Below, in pieces: positions 39,375 through 50,255 of a stretch of 64,000 nt of DNA. The stretch's first letter is position 1; each line of letters opens with the position of its first letter. The translations under genes were made by a program, and so were the position numbers. The notes under the pieces were generated by a model. The model did no database searches. It saw only the letters and a list, made by a program, of their open reading frames with translations, and had not been told where the DNA came from. The stretch is from Brevundimonas guildfordensis (GTDB lineage: Bacteria > Pseudomonadota > Alphaproteobacteria > Caulobacterales > Caulobacteraceae). Where the stretch lies: contig NZ_JACSQU010000001.1 in the NCBI RefSeq assembly GCF_014836405.1, forward strand, positions 434,001-498,000. Direction: 5' to 3'.

Positions 39375-40537
39375 GTCGACCCCTGAAGGTCATGCTGGTG
39401 GCGGCCGAGGCTTCGGGCGACGCCCTGGGCGCCGGTCTGGCGCGGGCGTTGAAGGCGCGGCTGGGCGGTGACGTGGTCTTCGTCGGCGTGGGCGGTCCCA
39501 AGATGGCGGCCGAGGGCGTCGCCAGCCCGTTCGACATCGCCGAACTGTCGATCCTGGGCTGGATCGAGGGTCTGAAGGCCTATGGCCGGGTCAAGAAGCG
39601 GGTGGCCGAGACGGCGGCCCTGGCGGCGGCGGAAAATCCCGACGCCGTGGTGCTGATCGACAGTTGGGGCTTCACCATCCGCGTGGCTCAGGCGATCCGC
39701 GCCGCCTCGCCGAAGACGCCGCTGATCAAATACGTCGGGCCGCAGGTCTGGGCCTCGCGGCCGGGACGGGCCAAGACGCTGGCGGGGGCGGTCGATCATC
39801 TGCTGGCCCTCTATGCGCTGGATGCGCCGTGGTTCGAGAAGGCGGGGCTGCCGACGACGGTCGTCGGCTCGCAGGCGCTGCACGTCGATATGGCCGGGGC
39901 CGACGGCGCCCGCTTCCGCGCCGCGCGCGGCATCGCGGCGGACGCGCCCTTGCTGCTGGTCCTGCCGGGCAGCCGGCCCAGCGAGATCACGCGCATGACG
40001 CCCGTCTATGAAGACGCGGCGAAGCGCCTGAAGGCCGAGATTCCGGGGCTGGAGGTCGCCGTCGTCGCGGCCGGCACCGTCGCCGCCGATGTGGCGGGCC
40101 GGGTCGCTGCCTGGCCTTTCCGCGCCCATGTCGTGCAGGAAGCCGACAAGTATGACGCCATGAAGGCCGCGAACGCCGCCCTGGCGACCAGCGGCACTGT
40201 CTCGACGGAACTGGCGCTGGCGGGCGCGCCGACGGTCATCGCGTACAAGATCGACGGGCTGAGCTACGTCCTGATGAAGCGGTTGGTGACGGCCAAGCAC
40301 ATCACCCTGTTCAACATCGCCGCCGACGAGGCCATTGCGCCGGAGTTCATCCAGCACGAGGCGACGCCGCAGGCCCTGGCCAGGGCGGTCGGACGGCTGC
40401 TGACCGATCCGGAGGCGGCGGCCGACCAGGCGCGTCGTCAGACCGAGGCGCTGGATCTGATGGGTCGCAGCGGACCGGACCCGTCGGAACTGGCGGCCGA
40501 TGCCGTGCTGCGGGTGATTGCGGCGAAGGCGGGCTGA
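39371..40537 (+). CDS. lpxB: lipid-A-disaccharide synthase
   Basis: LpxB joins lipid X to UDP-2,3-diacylglucosamine to form the lipid A disaccharide. The 388-residue GT19 glycosyltransferase begins LKVMLVAAEASGDALGAGLARAL. It contains the family blocks YVGPQVWASRPGRAKTLA (about 118-135), LLVLPGSRPSEITR (about 196-209) and SGTVSTELALAG (about 276-287). It is the last gene of this long cluster and is followed by a strong palindrome. Confidence 0.96.
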   Translation: MSRPLKVMLVAAEASGDALGAGLARALKARLGGDVVFVGVGGPKMAAEGVASPFDIAELSILGWIEGLKAYGRVKKRVAETAALAAAENPDAVVLIDSWGFTIRVAQAIRAASPKTPLIKYVGPQVWASRPGRAKTLAGAVDHLLALYALDAPWFEKAGLPTTVVGSQALHVDMAGADGARFRAARGIAADAPLLLVLPGSRPSEITRMTPVYEDAAKRLKAEIPGLEVAVVAAGTVAADVAGRVAAWPFRAHVVQEADKYDAMKAANAALATSGTVSTELALAGAPTVIAYKIDGLSYVLMKRLVTAKHITLFNIAADEAIAPEFIQHEATPQALARAVGRLLTDPEAAADQARRQTEALDLMGRSGPDPSELAADAVLRVIAAKAG

Positions 40538-40550
40538 GCCCCCTACACCC

Positions 40551-40580
40551 CGCTCATCCCGGCGGAGGCCGGGATGAGCG
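40551..40580. terminator. strong palindrome between convergent lpxB and trpC
   Basis: CGCTCATCCCGGC and GCCGGGATGAGCG form a perfect 13-pair stem with a GGAG tetraloop. It lies between the lpxB stop (40537) and the trpC stop (40595), so it is ideally placed to end both transcripts. There is no T tract on either side. It may instead be a copy of a dispersed REP-like palindrome. Confidence 0.6.
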
Positions 40581-40594
40581 GATCTATGGAGAAT

Positions 40595-41398
40595 TCAGGC
40601 TAACAACGCCCGTGTCGCGGCTTCCACATCCGCCTGGCGCATCAGGCTTTCGCCGACCAGCAGGGCGCGCGCGCCGGCTTCGGCGACGCGCGCCACGTCC
40701 TGCGGGGTGAACAGGCCGCTTTCGGCGACCAGAAGCGCGCCAGTCGGGCTCAGGGCCGCCAGTTGCTCCGTCGTCGCCAGATCGACCTCGAAGGTCCGCA
40801 GCGAGCGGTTGTTGACGCCGATCATCGCGTCGTCCCGGCCTTGGACCAGCTTGGCCGCGCGCGCCATCTCGTCTGCGTCGTGCGTCTCGATCAGGGCGTC
40901 CATGCCCCAGCGGGTCGCCTCGGCCAGCAGTTCGGCGGCCAGGGCGTCGTCCACCATGTCCATGATGATCAGGATGCAGTCGGCGCCCAGCGCCCGGCTC
41001 TCGGCGACCTGCCACGCGTCGACCAGGAACTCCTTGCGCAGGCAGGGCAGAGCGACCGCGGCGCGCGCGGCGCCCAGATAGGCGTCGTCGCCCTGGAAGC
41101 TGGGGCCGTCGGTCAGGACGGAGAGGCACGACGCGCCGCCGCGTTCATAGGCCTGGGCCAGAAGGGGCGGGTCGAAGTCGGGGCGGATCAGGCCCTTGGA
41201 CGGGCTGGCCTTCTTGATCTCGGCGATCAGGGCCGGGCGGCCGGTTTCGGCGAACCGTTGGGCCAAGGCGGCGCGGAAACCGCGCGGGGCCGAGGCCTCG
41301 TTTGCGCGGGCCTCGACGGCGTCCTGCGACGCCGCGGCCTTGCGGGCGGCGACCTCCTCGCGCTTGTAGGCGGCGATGCGGTCCAGAACGTCGCTCAT
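40595..41398 (-). CDS. trpC: indole-3-glycerol phosphate synthase
   Basis: TrpC closes the indole ring in tryptophan synthesis. The 267-residue TIM barrel has the catalytic lysine motif [10 protein letters not shown] near residue 66, RKEFLVD near residue 120 and [13 protein letters not shown] near residue 184. It is monofunctional, without a fused TrpF. The ATG overlaps the trpD stop by one base. No trpF, trpB or trpA is in the window. Confidence 0.97.
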   Translation of the reverse strand: MSDVLDRIAAYKREEVAARKAAASQDAVEARANEASAPRGFRAALAQRFAETGRPALIAEIKKASPSKGLIRPDFDPPLLAQAYERGGASCLSVLTDGPSFQGDDAYLGAARAAVALPCLRKEFLVDAWQVAESRALGADCILIIMDMVDDALAAELLAEATRWGMDALIETHDADEMARAAKLVQGRDDAMIGVNNRSLRTFEVDLATTEQLAALSPTGALLVAESGLFTPQDVARVAEAGARALLVGESLMRQADVEAATRALLA

Positions 41399-42432
41399 CA
41401 GGCGTCCTCGTCTTCGATTGGCGCGTGGGAGACGCGCACCAGTTCAGCCAGGGCGGCGGCGGCGCGGCCGTCGTCGATGACGGCGGCGGCGATCTCGGCG
41501 CCCGATTTCAGGTCCTCGGCCCGCCCGGCCACCACCAGGGCGGCAGCGGCGTTCAGCAGGACGATGTCGCGATAGGGGCCGCGCTCGCCCGCCAGCAGGG
41601 CGGTCAGGGCCGCCGCATTGTGCTCGGCGTCGCCGCCGCGCAGGTCGTCCATCGTCGCCAGAGGCAGGCCGGCGTCGGCGGGCGTGACGCTGAAGCGGCG
41701 CACGGCGCCGTCCTTCCATTCCGCCACCTCGGTTGGGCCCGTGGTGGTGAGCTCGTCCAGGCCCTGGCCGTTGACGGTCCAGGCGCGCTTGGCACCCAGT
41801 CGGCCCAGCACCTCGGCCAGCGGCTCCAGCAGGGCGGGATCGTAGACGCCCATGACCTGATGGGTCGCGCCCGCCGGATTGCACAGCGGTCCCAGCAGGT
41901 TGAACACGGTACGGAAGCCGATCTCGCCGCGCACCGGTCCGACGTGGCGCATGGCCCCGTGATAGGTCGGGGCGAACAGGAAGGCGACGCTCGCCCGGTC
42001 CAGCGCCCGCGCTTGCTGAGCGGGCGTGGCGTCCAGATTGACGCCTAGGGCGGCCAGGACGTCGGACGAGCCCGACTTGGAGCTGACGGCGCGGTTGCCG
42101 TGCTTGGCGACCTTCAGGCCCGCGCCCGCCAGCACGAAGGAGGCGGCCGTGGAGATGTTGTAGGTGTGCTGGCCGTCGCCGCCGGTGCCGCAGGTGTCGA
42201 TCACCTCGTCGAACGGGTGGTCCAGCGACAGGGCGGCGTCGCGCATGGCGCTGGCGAAGGCGACGATCTCGTCCACCGTCTCGCCGCGGATTCTCAGAGC
42301 GGTGACGGCGGCGGCGACCTGGGACGGGGTGGGCTCGCCGCGCAGGCAGGCGGCGAAGAAGGCCTTGGCCTCATCCAGGGTCAGGACGCGGCCGTCCACC
42401 AGCTTGGCCAGCAGGGGTTTGATGCTGTCCAT
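41398..42432 (-). CDS. trpD: anthranilate phosphoribosyltransferase
   Basis: TrpD joins anthranilate with PRPP. The 344-residue protein carries the PRPP-binding motif CGTGGDG near residue 84, [24 protein letters not shown] after it and the GPLCNPA segment near residue 168. It lies 4 bp after trpG and overlaps trpC, so trpG-D-C are one transcriptional unit. Confidence 0.97.
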   Translation of the reverse strand: MDSIKPLLAKLVDGRVLTLDEAKAFFAACLRGEPTPSQVAAAVTALRIRGETVDEIVAFASAMRDAALSLDHPFDEVIDTCGTGGDGQHTYNISTAASFVLAGAGLKVAKHGNRAVSSKSGSSDVLAALGVNLDATPAQQARALDRASVAFLFAPTYHGAMRHVGPVRGEIGFRTVFNLLGPLCNPAGATHQVMGVYDPALLEPLAEVLGRLGAKRAWTVNGQGLDELTTTGPTEVAEWKDGAVRRFSVTPADAGLPLATMDDLRGGDAEHNAAALTALLAGERGPYRDIVLLNAAAALVVAGRAEDLKSGAEIAAAVIDDGRAAAALAELVRVSHAPIEDEDA

Positions 42433-42436
42433 GGCG

Positions 42437-43027
42437 TCAGACCGTCGCCAGGCGCTTGACGCCCGCCAGGTCGAGGAAGTTGGCGATCATCTCATGGCCG
42501 TGTTCGGTGGCGATGGATTCCGGGTGGAACTGGACGCCGTGGATCGGCCGGGTGCGGTGCGACAGGCCCATGATCTCGCCATCCTCGGTCCAGGCGGTGA
42601 CTTCCAGCGCGTCAGGCAGCGTCTCGCGGCGCACGGCCAGGGAGTGGTAGCGGGTCGCCGTGAAGGGCGAGGGCAGGCCGCCGAACACGCCGCGGCCTTC
42701 ATGCAGGATGGGCGAGGTCTTGCCGTGCATCAGGGTCTTGGCGCGCACCACCTCGCCGCCGAAGGCCTGGCCGATCGACTGGTGGCCCAGGCAGACGCCT
42801 AGAATGGGCATGGTCTCGGCGGCCGTCTCGATCAGCGAGAGGCAGATGCCCGCCTGATCGGGGGCGCAGGGTCCGGGGGACAGCAGCACGGCCTCGGGCT
42901 TCAGCGCCCAGGCCTCCTCGACGGTGAGGTCGTCGTTGCGGACGACGTGCGTCTGGGCGCCCAGCTCCGCGAGGTAGTGCACGAGGTTGTAGGTGAAGCT
43001 GTCGTAGTTATCGACGACGAGGATCAT
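42437..43027 (-). CDS. trpG: anthranilate synthase component II (glutamine amidotransferase)
   Basis: TrpG supplies ammonia from glutamine to TrpE for anthranilate synthesis. In many bacteria the same subunit also serves aminodeoxychorismate synthase. The class I amidotransferase triad is visible as C79 (GVCLGHQ), H168 and E170 (HPES). The 196-residue length is standard. Unlike the usual trpE-trpG overlap, about 310 bp separate it from trpE, and a small gene on the opposite strand lies in that gap. Confidence 0.96.
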   Translation of the reverse strand: MILVVDNYDSFTYNLVHYLAELGAQTHVVRNDDLTVEEAWALKPEAVLLSPGPCAPDQAGICLSLIETAAETMPILGVCLGHQSIGQAFGGEVVRAKTLMHGKTSPILHEGRGVFGGLPSPFTATRYHSLAVRRETLPDALEVTAWTEDGEIMGLSHRTRPIHGVQFHPESIATEHGHEMIANFLDLAGVKRLATV

Positions 43028-43223
43028 GGCGAAGGCTTCTTGAAGACGGGGAGGCAGGGCGGCCCCAACATGGAAGGCAAGCGGGCCGATTGAAAGCGGA
43101 CGTTAAGCTGTCCGGGCGATACAGGAGCATCGCCATCGGAAGAAATCCGTCTTGACCCCTGTAGAATGCATCCGCGACGCCCGCGTCCTGTTGAACGAGG
43201 CGCCCAGCGAAGAACCCAAACCC

Positions 43224-43340
43224 ATGCGGCTGCTCGCGGCAGCCGCCTTCGCCGCGACGACGGCGGTTCTGTTGGCCGGAACCATGGTCGTGGGTCCCGG
43301 CGTATCGTTTGACCAGGCTGCCACGGTTTCCAATCCCTAG
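43224..43340 (+). CDS. small secreted or membrane protein antisense in the trpE-trpG gap
   Basis: This is a short ORF on the opposite strand to trp, unnamed. From ATG 43224 it encodes 38 residues, mostly a hydrophobic Ala-rich segment (about 2-22) that could be a signal peptide or a single membrane helix, then a short polar tail. A TTG at 43152 with GGAAGAAA upstream would extend it by 24 residues. The TAG overlaps the trpE stop by three bases on the opposite strand. The rest of the 309-bp trpE-trpG gap (43028-43223) shows no clear gene. The call is tentative. Confidence 0.45.
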   Translation: MRLLAAAAFAATTAVLLAGTMVVGPGVSFDQAATVSNP

Positions 43341-44854
43341 CCGTCGGAACCCTGGCCGCGCGTGGTCGCGGTGAATCGCCACGCGTCCTCGGCCGCCTTC
43401 ATCGGAGCGCGGGCTTTCGCTAGAGTCTCAGCGTATTCGGCGGCCGGATCGCTGTCGGCGACGACGCCGGCGCCGGCCTGAACGAAGATCTGGCCCTTGG
43501 CGAACATGGCCGTGCGCAGGACGATGCAGATGTCCGCCTCGCCATTGGCCGAGATGTAGCCGACGCCGCCGCCATAGCCGACGCCGCGCTTCTCTGTCTC
43601 AAGCTCGTCGATGACCTCCATCGCCCGCACCTTGGGCGCGCCCGAAAGGGTGCCGGCGGGCAGGGCGGCCAGAAGCGTGTCCACTGCGTCCAGCTTCGGA
43701 TCGGCAGAGCCGTTGACGTTGGAGACGATGTGCATGACCTGGCTGTAGCGCTCGACCACGAAGCTCTCGGTCACCTCGACCGAGCCGGGCGATGAGACGC
43801 GGCCCACGTCGTTGCGGCCCAGGTCCAGCAGCATCAGGTGTTCCGCCCGCTCCTTGGGATCGGCCAGCAGTTCGGCCTCCAGCGCCTGATCCAGCTCGGG
43901 CGTGGCGCCGCGCGGGCGGGTGCCGGCCAGCGGGCGGATGGTGACGCGGCCGTCCTTCAAACGCACCAGAATTTCCGGGCTGGAGCCGGCCAGCTGGAAA
44001 TCGACGTAGTCGAGGAAGAACAGATAGGGCGACGGATTGCCGCGACGCAGCGACCGGTAGAAGGCGAACGGGTCCTGGTTCCACGACGCCGAGAAGCGGT
44101 GGGCCAGCACGACCTGGAAGATATCGCCCGCGGCTATGTAGTCCTTGGCCCGCGCCACCATGCGGCCGAAGGCGGCCTCGTCCACGTCGGAGTGGAAATC
44201 GGGCGCCGCAATCGGCTCGACCTCGCGCTGGATCGGCAGGGGGCCGCGCAGGCGGTCCTCGAAGTCCTCCAGCCGCGCCTCTGCGGCGGCATAGGCCTGG
44301 GCAGGATCGCTCGCCGTGTCGGGATAGGCGGCGGAGATCAGGACGATCTCGTGCTTCACCGAATCGAAGATGGCGACCAGGGCCGGGCGCGCCATGACGG
44401 CGTCGGACAGGTCCAGCGGATCGGGGTTTGCCGGGCCCAGCGGCTCCAGCAGACGCACCATGTCATAGCCGAACACGCCGAAAAGACCGGCGGCCATCGG
44501 CGGCAGATCGGCGGGCAGGTCGAACTTCGTCGCCGCGATCAGGGCGCGGAGAGAGTCTAGCGCGGGGGTGTCTTCAGGCGTGAAGACGTCCGCCAGCACA
44601 TCGGCGCCGCGCGCGATCTCCGCCTTGCCGTCCCGGCAGCGCCACACCACGTCCGGCGACAGGGTGACGAAGGAATAGCGGCCGTTGACGGCGCCGCCTT
44701 CGACCGACTCGAACAGGCTGGCGTACCGCCGCCCGTGCCCGACCTTCAGGAAGGCCGAGACGGGGGTTTCCAGATCATCGACCAGACGGCGGACCAGAAC
44801 CTGGGGGCGGCCCGCCGTCAGGCCGGCGGTGAAGGCGTCGCGGTCTTGCTGCAT
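43337..44854 (-). CDS. trpE: anthranilate synthase component I
   Basis: TrpE converts chorismate to anthranilate with ammonia from TrpG. The 505-residue protein has the N-terminal feedback region (LFESVEGG near residue 48) and a complete C-terminal chorismate-binding domain with GTRPRG, LMLLDLGRNDVGRV and GAPKVRAMEVIDELE. Its ATG overlaps the stop of the upstream ppiD gene (TAATG), so it is coupled to that folding factor. I found no leader peptide with tandem Trp codons. Confidence 0.97.
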   Translation of the reverse strand: MQQDRDAFTAGLTAGRPQVLVRRLVDDLETPVSAFLKVGHGRRYASLFESVEGGAVNGRYSFVTLSPDVVWRCRDGKAEIARGADVLADVFTPEDTPALDSLRALIAATKFDLPADLPPMAAGLFGVFGYDMVRLLEPLGPANPDPLDLSDAVMARPALVAIFDSVKHEIVLISAAYPDTASDPAQAYAAAEARLEDFEDRLRGPLPIQREVEPIAAPDFHSDVDEAAFGRMVARAKDYIAAGDIFQVVLAHRFSASWNQDPFAFYRSLRRGNPSPYLFFLDYVDFQLAGSSPEILVRLKDGRVTIRPLAGTRPRGATPELDQALEAELLADPKERAEHLMLLDLGRNDVGRVSSPGSVEVTESFVVERYSQVMHIVSNVNGSADPKLDAVDTLLAALPAGTLSGAPKVRAMEVIDELETEKRGVGYGGGVGYISANGEADICIVLRTAMFAKGQIFVQAGAGVVADSDPAAEYAETLAKARAPMKAAEDAWRFTATTRGQGSDG

Positions 44855-46779
44855 TACTTCTTGGCGGGCGCAGCCGGGGCGGCCGCCGGAGCGGCGGGGG
44901 CCTCAACACCCAAAACCTGAAGGGCCAGCGCCGGGTCGTTGCGCGACTTGGTGCGCGCGGCGGCGGAAGCGATGGTGCGATCAGCCATGCTGTTGGCCAG
45001 TTCCTCGGTCAGGCGCGGACGGGCCTGTTCAGCCAGCGGAGCCGCCAGCGCCGTATCCGCGGCGTGGATGGCGTCGACACGGCCGACGACAAAGCTGTCC
45101 TGAGCCTGCTGACCCGAGAAGACCTGGCCCTTGGCCTGCCCGAACAGACCGCGCAGCACGCCGTCGCCGACCTGAGCTTGCGACTCGCGGCTTTGCTGGA
45201 CGCCGGTGCGGACGGTCAGCTGAGCGCCGGCGTCAGCGGCGACCTTGGTGATGTCTTCGCCGGCGCGGATGCGCCCGGCCAGCTCTTCAGCCTTGGCCGA
45301 CAGCAGGCGGGCGTTTTCACGCATCGTCCATTGCTGGCCCAGCGGCGCGCGCACTTCGTCCAGCGTCGGCAGGGCCGACGGGCGGATATCGTCCAGACGG
45401 ACGGCGAAATACTGACCGTCGCCAGCGTCGATGACGTCGCTCTCGCCGCCCTTCGACAGGGCGTAGGCGCTTTCCAGAACCTGACGCGGGGCGTTCATCG
45501 GCTGACCGTCCGGCAGTTGGCCTTGCTCGGTGAAGGGCGGCAGCTGGATCACGCGGGCCTTTGCGGCCGCGGCGGCGTCAGCAAGGTTCTTGCCTTCCTG
45601 GCGGGCCTTCTCGAACTGCTCGACCTTGGCGTAGGTCTCGCCCTTGACGGCCTCCGCCTGCAACTCCTGGACGAGGGCGGGGCGGGCGGTTTCGAGCGTC
45701 ACTGCCTGCCCAGCCTGGATCGAGGCCACCTTGGCGACCGTGAAGCCCAGACGGCCCTGGATCGGCGCCGACACCTGATCGGCGGCCAGGGCGAAGACGG
45801 CGGCGCCGACGGCGGGATCGCCCACGGCGGCCTGCGGCGTGGCCTTGTAGTCGCCGAGTTGAATGTTGTTGGCCTTGGCCACTTCTGCGGCGTTCTTGCC
45901 GGCGCGCAGATCGGCGACGATCTTGTCGGCGGCTTCCTTGGTCGGGACCGTCAGGGTGACGAAGGTGCGCTTTTCCGGCTCTGCCAGGGCGGCCTTGCGG
46001 AACTCATAGCGCTCGCTGATCTGCTCTTCGGTGATCGCCGGACGGGCGTCGTTCGGGCCGGGCGAGAACAGCACCAGAGAGATCATGCGGAACTCGGGGC
46101 TGCGCAGGCGCGCCTCGTTTTCCTTCATGAAGGCGGTCAGTTGGGCGTCGGTCGGCGCGCCGGCGCGGCCGGCCATGTCCTGGGTCACCGAGAACCAGCG
46201 GCCGTCGCGGGTTTCCAGCGCCTGGCCCGCCAGCAGGGCGGCGTAGACGCGCGGGGCCTGCAGACCGGCAAACACCGCCGAGCCCACGTGGGCGGTGACG
46301 TATTGGTCGCGCAGATCGTCTTCCAGCATCTGCGACGTCAGGTTCTGCTGGGCCAGGGCCTGGGCGTAGAGGTTCTGATCGAACTGGCCCGTGATCTGGT
46401 TGAAGAAGGCGGGGATCTTGCGGATTTCAGCCAGGATCAGCTCTTTGCCGGGGCGGATGCCCGCCTTGTAGGCCCAGTCCAGGAAACCCAGGCGCTGGGT
46501 TTGGCTGTCGAGGTACTGAAGGTGCAGGTTCTCCTTGACCATGTCGTCATAGCTGACCGGGCGTCCGGCCTGTTCCTGCAGATTGGCGCGGACGCGCTCG
46601 AAATCGGTGCGGAACTGGCCGGAATCGACGCTGCGGTCGCCGGCGCTGATGATGTGGCGCGGTCCCAGGTTGGCGAAGATATCCGATTGCGCCCCGACGA
46701 TCAGGAAGCTGAGGATGATCAGGGCGAACAGGCCGGCGGCCCATTTCGACTTGGCGAAGTTTCGGAAGTACGTGATCAT
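44854..46779 (-). CDS. PpiD-type peptidyl-prolyl isomerase / folding factor
   Basis: This is an inner-membrane-anchored periplasmic chaperone of the PpiD/SurA_N group. ATG 46779 gives 641 residues: a short cytoplasmic start, one membrane helix (about residues 13-30), a SurA-like N-terminal domain, a parvulin-like rotamase domain in the middle (about 250-370) and a helical C-terminus ending in an Ala/Pro-rich tail. A TTG ten codons upstream is less likely. Pairing of ppiD with trpE is seen in Caulobacterales. It is divergent from tpiA. Confidence 0.88.
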   Translation of the reverse strand: MITYFRNFAKSKWAAGLFALIILSFLIVGAQSDIFANLGPRHIISAGDRSVDSGQFRTDFERVRANLQEQAGRPVSYDDMVKENLHLQYLDSQTQRLGFLDWAYKAGIRPGKELILAEIRKIPAFFNQITGQFDQNLYAQALAQQNLTSQMLEDDLRDQYVTAHVGSAVFAGLQAPRVYAALLAGQALETRDGRWFSVTQDMAGRAGAPTDAQLTAFMKENEARLRSPEFRMISLVLFSPGPNDARPAITEEQISERYEFRKAALAEPEKRTFVTLTVPTKEAADKIVADLRAGKNAAEVAKANNIQLGDYKATPQAAVGDPAVGAAVFALAADQVSAPIQGRLGFTVAKVASIQAGQAVTLETARPALVQELQAEAVKGETYAKVEQFEKARQEGKNLADAAAAAKARVIQLPPFTEQGQLPDGQPMNAPRQVLESAYALSKGGESDVIDAGDGQYFAVRLDDIRPSALPTLDEVRAPLGQQWTMRENARLLSAKAEELAGRIRAGEDITKVAADAGAQLTVRTGVQQSRESQAQVGDGVLRGLFGQAKGQVFSGQQAQDSFVVGRVDAIHAADTALAAPLAEQARPRLTEELANSMADRTIASAAARTKSRNDPALALQVLGVEAPAAPAAAPAAPAKK

Positions 46780-46874
46780 CGAGAAGAACCTGACGAGGGC
46801 CGGCGTCAAAAGGGCGCCAAGGGTCGCGTATAGGGGGTGCGGGGCCGCCGCCGCAAGTGAGGCCTGACGACATC

Positions 46875-46903
46875 TTGGCTTCTGTCGTCGCCGCCACTAG
46901 ACA
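46875..46903 (+). promoter_or_regulatory. candidate tpiA promoter giving a leaderless transcript
   Basis: TTGGCT (46875-46880) and TAGACA (46898-46903) are spaced by 17 bp. The expected start site, six to seven bases after the -10, falls on or next to the ATG at 46910, which would make the tpiA mRNA leaderless. There is only a weak AGG close to the ATG as a ribosome site. Confidence 0.4.
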
Positions 46904-46909
46904 GGCCGC

Positions 46910-47659
46910 ATGACACAATCTGTGAAGCTGGTCGCCGGCAACTGGAAAATGAACGGTCTGGGCGCGAGCCTGACCGAGGCTGAAACTCTCGCAAAGGCGC
47001 TGACCGAGCAGGCTGCGGCCTGCCGCGTGGCCCTGTGCCCGCCCGCCACCCTGATCGACCGGATGGCGCAGGCGCTGAAGGGCGGCGTTGTCGAAATCGG
47101 CGGCCAAGACTGCCACGCTGAAACCTCGGGCGCCTATACCGGTTCGGTCTCGGCCGAGATGGTTCGCGACGCGGGCGCCGGTCTGGTGATTCTGGGCCAC
47201 TCGGAGCGCCGCGCGGGTTTCGGCGAGACGGACGCCGACGTCGCCGCCAAGGTGGAAGCCGCCCTGGCCGCCGGTCTGGAGCCCGTCATCTGCATCGGCG
47301 AGACCCTTCAGGAGCGCGAAGCCGGGCAGGCCGTCGAGGTCGTGAGCCGTCAGGTCGCCGGTTCGCTGCCGGCCTCGCTGGCGGGCAAGGCCTTCGCTGT
47401 GGCCTATGAGCCGGTCTGGGCCATCGGCACCGGACTGACGCCGACGCTGGAGCAGATCGAAGAGGTCCACGGCGCCGTGCGCGCCGCCATGGTCGCCAAG
47501 CTGGGGGAGGGCGGCCGCGCCGCGCCGATCCTGTACGGCGGCTCGGTCAAGCCGTCGAACGCCAAAGAGATCCTGGCCGTGGCCGAGGTCGGCGGCGCTC
47601 TGGTCGGCGGGGCCTCGCTGAAGGCCGAAGACTTCCTGGGCATCATCCGCGCGGCCTGA
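46910..47659 (+). CDS. tpiA: triosephosphate isomerase
   Basis: TpiA interconverts dihydroxyacetone phosphate and glyceraldehyde 3-phosphate in glycolysis and gluconeogenesis. It has 249 residues. The catalytic residues are K13 (NWKMN), H97 (LGHSERR) and E167 (AYEPVWAIGTG), and the phosphate loop YGGSVKPSNA lies near the C-terminus. It is divergent from ppiD and followed by secG. Confidence 0.98.
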   Translation: MTQSVKLVAGNWKMNGLGASLTEAETLAKALTEQAAACRVALCPPATLIDRMAQALKGGVVEIGGQDCHAETSGAYTGSVSAEMVRDAGAGLVILGHSERRAGFGETDADVAAKVEAALAAGLEPVICIGETLQEREAGQAVEVVSRQVAGSLPASLAGKAFAVAYEPVWAIGTGLTPTLEQIEEVHGAVRAAMVAKLGEGGRAAPILYGGSVKPSNAKEILAVAEVGGALVGGASLKAEDFLGIIRAA

Positions 47660-47733
47660 CCGCGCGGACCGTTTGCTCGAAACCCTCAACGGTGTTAGAG
47701 CCCGCCGCTTGATCGGCGCGCTTTTGCGCCCAC

Positions 47734-48147
47734 ATGAATGACGCCATGCTCCAGACCATTCTGCTCGTCGCGATGATCATCATCTCGGTCTCTCTGTCGG
47801 CCGTGATCCTGCTGCAACGTTCCGAGGGCGGCGCCCTGGGCATGGGCGGCGGGCCGTCGGGCTTTATGACGGCGCGCGGCGCGGGCAATCTGCTGACCCG
47901 GGTGACGTCTATCCTGGCGGTGGCCTTCTTCGTCTGCGCCATCGGTCTGACGATCGCGGGCAACTATGCGCGCGGGTCGCGTTCGGTGATCGACGCCGAT
48001 GCGGTCGGCTCCATCGCTCTGGATCGGCCGCAGCAGACCGCCCCGGCGCCGGAGGCAGCGCCTGCCGCTCCGGCCCAGCCAGCGGCTCCGTCGCTCGACG
48101 ACCTGGAAGCCAGCCTGCCCGCCGGGCAGGGTGCGCCCGCCCAGTAA
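47734..48147 (+). CDS. secG: protein translocase subunit SecG
   Basis: SecG is a small subunit of the SecYEG channel. The product has 137 residues (133 if the second ATG at 47746 is used). Helix 1 (about 6-27) leads to the LLQRSEGGALGMGGG motif, then FMTARGAGNLLTRVTSILAV begins helix 2. The C-terminal half is an Ala/Pro-rich tail typical of alphaproteobacterial SecG. The order tpiA-secG-pyrG is conserved. A clear intrinsic terminator follows. Confidence 0.95.
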   Translation: MNDAMLQTILLVAMIIISVSLSAVILLQRSEGGALGMGGGPSGFMTARGAGNLLTRVTSILAVAFFVCAIGLTIAGNYARGSRSVIDADAVGSIALDRPQQTAPAPEAAPAAPAQPAAPSLDDLEASLPAGQGAPAQ

Positions 48148-48171
48148 GGGCGTCGCCGCCATCGAGTTTGA

Positions 48172-49923
<1,752 letters not shown>

Positions 49924-49994
49924 TCACGGACGGTTGTATCGGCGTTATTCGGATTTCGTGGCAATCTGTCGTTAACGTTTTCGGAACGACGTCG

Positions 49995-50123
49995 ATGGCC
50001 GGTGATTTCCTTTACTTCCTGCACCGCCACTTTCGTGCGGTTCTCGCGATCAGCGTGACGCTGGGCGCGCTGCTGGCCTACGCTCTCGCGCGCCTGATGC
50101 TACGCATGATCTTCGGCGTTTAG
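49995..50123 (+). CDS. 42-residue single-pass membrane micro-ORF after pyrG
   Basis: This short ORF from ATG 49995 encodes 42 residues: a polar His/Arg-containing start (MAGDFLYFLHRHFRA), then one hydrophobic helix (VLAISVTLGALLAYALA) and a basic end. A GGAA ribosome-site candidate lies eight bases upstream. A GC-rich hairpin begins exactly at its stop codon, which suggests a real transcription unit. No function is known to me. The rest of the 332-bp pyrG-SDR gap (49924-49994 and 50151-50255) shows no other gene. Confidence 0.5.
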   Translation: MAGDFLYFLHRHFRAVLAISVTLGALLAYALARLMLRMIFGV

Positions 50124-50150
50124 CGGCCGCCGTCAAAGCAGGCGGCCGCT
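50122..50150 (+). terminator. hairpin at the end of the 42-residue micro-ORF
   Basis: AGCGGCCGCC (50122-50131) pairs perfectly with GGCGGCCGCT (50141-50150) over a nine-base loop GTCAAAGCA. It starts at the micro-ORF stop codon. No T tract follows, so termination may be inefficient or rho-assisted. Confidence 0.5.
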
Positions 50151-50255
50151 GCCGGTTAGCCGTTTCAGAAGATTGTCGAGCGCCGCTAGCAAATATCCGC
50201 CGTATCCAGTCATACAAGGCCAACTAGTCGAGCGGCGATTGGTTGCCGCGCCGTG

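Noticed and set aside
43028..43336. Trp-codon leader peptide and attenuator before trpG
   Set aside because: I searched the reverse strand of the gap and found no short ORF with clustered Trp codons and no alternating stem-loops with a T tract.
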